Source of the DNA: CAVYPR01 sp052145775
GTDB taxonomy: Bacteria > Actinomycetota > Acidimicrobiia > Acidimicrobiales > RAAP-2
Length of the DNA: 6,049 bases
Direction: 5' to 3'
Assembly (NCBI GenBank): GCA_052145775.1
Contig: JBKQNY010000126.1
Coordinates: 1 to 6,049 of the forward strand
The notes beneath the pieces are model-generated. The model ran no database searches and had not been told where the DNA came from. It saw nothing but the letters and a program-made list of their open reading frames with translations. Shown here piece by piece: positions 5,451-6,049 of the stretch. Each line of letters begins with the position of its first letter. The stretch's first letter is position 1. A program made the translations under genes and the position numbers.

Positions 5451-6049
5451 CTACCGCCGGCCGCCGCCCGCGGCCCAGCCCACCGCCCCGCCGGTGCCCG
5501 CCGCGGGGCGCCGGGAGAGCTCGACCACCTCGCCGCCCCTCTTCTCGCGCCGCAGGCCGCCGTAGCGCATGGCCAGCGGCAACGAGGCGGCCAGGGTGGC
5601 CACCCCGCCCACCAAGAGGGCGACCCGGGGGCTGGTGGTGTCGCTGATCCAGCCCACCAGCGGGGCTCCGATCGGGGTGCTGCCCAAGAACGCGATGGCA
5701 TAGAGGGCCATCACCCGGCCCCGCATGGCCGGGTCGGCGCGGAGCTGGAGGGTGGCGTTGGCGGTGGCGATGAACGAGATGGAACCCACCCCCATCAGCA
5801 CCAGGGCGGCCAGGGCCACCGCCTCGCTGGGCGCGGCGGCGACGGCCAGGATCATGAACCCGAAGAAGATCCCAATCCTGCTGAGCAGCCCCGTCGACGG
5901 GCGGCTCCGGTGGGCGACGAGTAGCCCGCCGATCACCGCTCCGCAGCCCATGGCCGAGGTGAGCGCGCTGTAGGTGCCGGCTCCGCCGTGGAACGTGTAC
6001 TTGGCCAACAGCGGGAGCGTGGTGGTGAAGTTGAAGGCGAAGATGCCCA
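5451..6049 (-). CDS. MFS transporter, EntS-like / MFS_3 type, C-terminal half only
   Basis: About 199 residues of a second, unrelated MFS protein, reading from the window edge (6047 in frame) to TAG at 5451-5453. It begins in mid-protein with GIFAFNFTTTLPLLAKYTFHGGAGTYSALTSAMG. This is the TM7 region of EntS-like exporters, with FHGGAGTY typical of the family. It continues with the loop RADPAMRGRVMALYAIAFLGSTPIGAPLVGWISD, the second-half equivalent of motif A. After the last TM comes a charged, Gly/Ala-rich tail (RREKRGGEVVELSRR to GGGRR). The TTG at 6008 is not the start, because family sequence continues upstream of it. These proteins export small molecules such as siderophores or drugs by proton antiport; the substrate here is unknown. 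The N-terminal half lies beyond the window. It converges on the DHA2 gene with 18 bases between the stop codons, leaving no room for a separate terminator. Confidence 0.88.
   Translation of the reverse strand, partial: GIFAFNFTTTLPLLAKYTFHGGAGTYSALTSAMGCGAVIGGLLVAHRSRPSTGLLSRIGIFFGFMILAVAAAPSEAVALAALVLMGVGSISFIATANATLQLRADPAMRGRVMALYAIAFLGSTPIGAPLVGWISDTTSPRVALLVGGVATLAASLPLAMRYGGLRREKRGGEVVELSRRPAAGTGGAVGWAAGGGRR

Noticed and set aside
4007..5647. 546-codon plus-strand open frame over the DHA2 exporter
   Set aside because: It is an Arg/Gly/Pro-rich out-of-frame reading of the exporter that runs on into antisense of the next gene. The exporter frame carries all the MFS motifs.
5451..6008. 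TTG at 6008 as the start of the minus-strand MFS gene
   Set aside because: MFS sequence (GIFAFNFTTTLPL) continues in frame upstream to the window edge, so the gene is cut by the window and does not start there.

Overview
The window is about 70% GC, with GTG starts, high-GC codon use and actinobacterial-type gene families. It looks like an environmental Actinobacteriota contig, possibly Acidimicrobiia; that placement is an inference from protein flavour only. There are four well-supported protein-coding loci, one cut by the window edge and one cut by a fold-back near base 1, plus a candidate small leader ORF.

Layout. Bases 1-212 form an inverted repeat (arms 1-88 and 124-212, 35-base loop). 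It folds the 3' part of a minus-strand Nramp-family gene back on itself and is most likely a chimeric contig end. Reading leftward on the minus strand, a gene for a PRC-barrel / MgtE-N / CBS-pair cytosolic protein (2203-755) is followed after only 4 bases by the Nramp-like transporter (750 to the fold-back). Upstream of this pair lies a 366-base divergent intergenic region (2204-2569). On the minus strand it holds a 24-codon proline-rich ORF with a near-perfect Shine-Dalgarno, a hairpin that begins inside that ORF's stop codon, an overlapping alternative hairpin, and a 16-base perfect palindrome close to the sensor gene's ribosome binding site. On the plus strand follow an acyl-CoA dehydrogenase (2570-3793) and a 14-TM DHA2-type MFS exporter (3936-5432). 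Converging on it, with an 18-base gap, is the C-terminal half of a second MFS transporter of EntS type (6049-5451, cut by the window edge).

How the genes fit together. The minus-strand pair is the interesting part. The first gene carries the Mg2+-sensing cytosolic modules of MgtE without the MgtE channel. The second supplies a membrane transporter of the Nramp fold whose metal site departs from classical Mn/Fe Nramps: DPGN becomes DAGG in TM1, and MPH becomes TPY in TM6. The TM6 residues can be read only from the folded-back strand. Together these suggest a split Mg2+ (or other divalent cation) uptake system in which an MgtE-like sensor controls an Nramp-like permease. The proline-rich leader ORF with competing hairpins is laid out like the MgtL/MgtP attenuators of enterobacterial Mg2+ transport genes. 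This is a hypothesis from sequence layout; high GC makes both proline codons and hairpins common by chance.

The plus-strand acyl-CoA dehydrogenase and the two MFS proteins look like ordinary accessory catabolic and efflux genes with no visible link to the metal operon.
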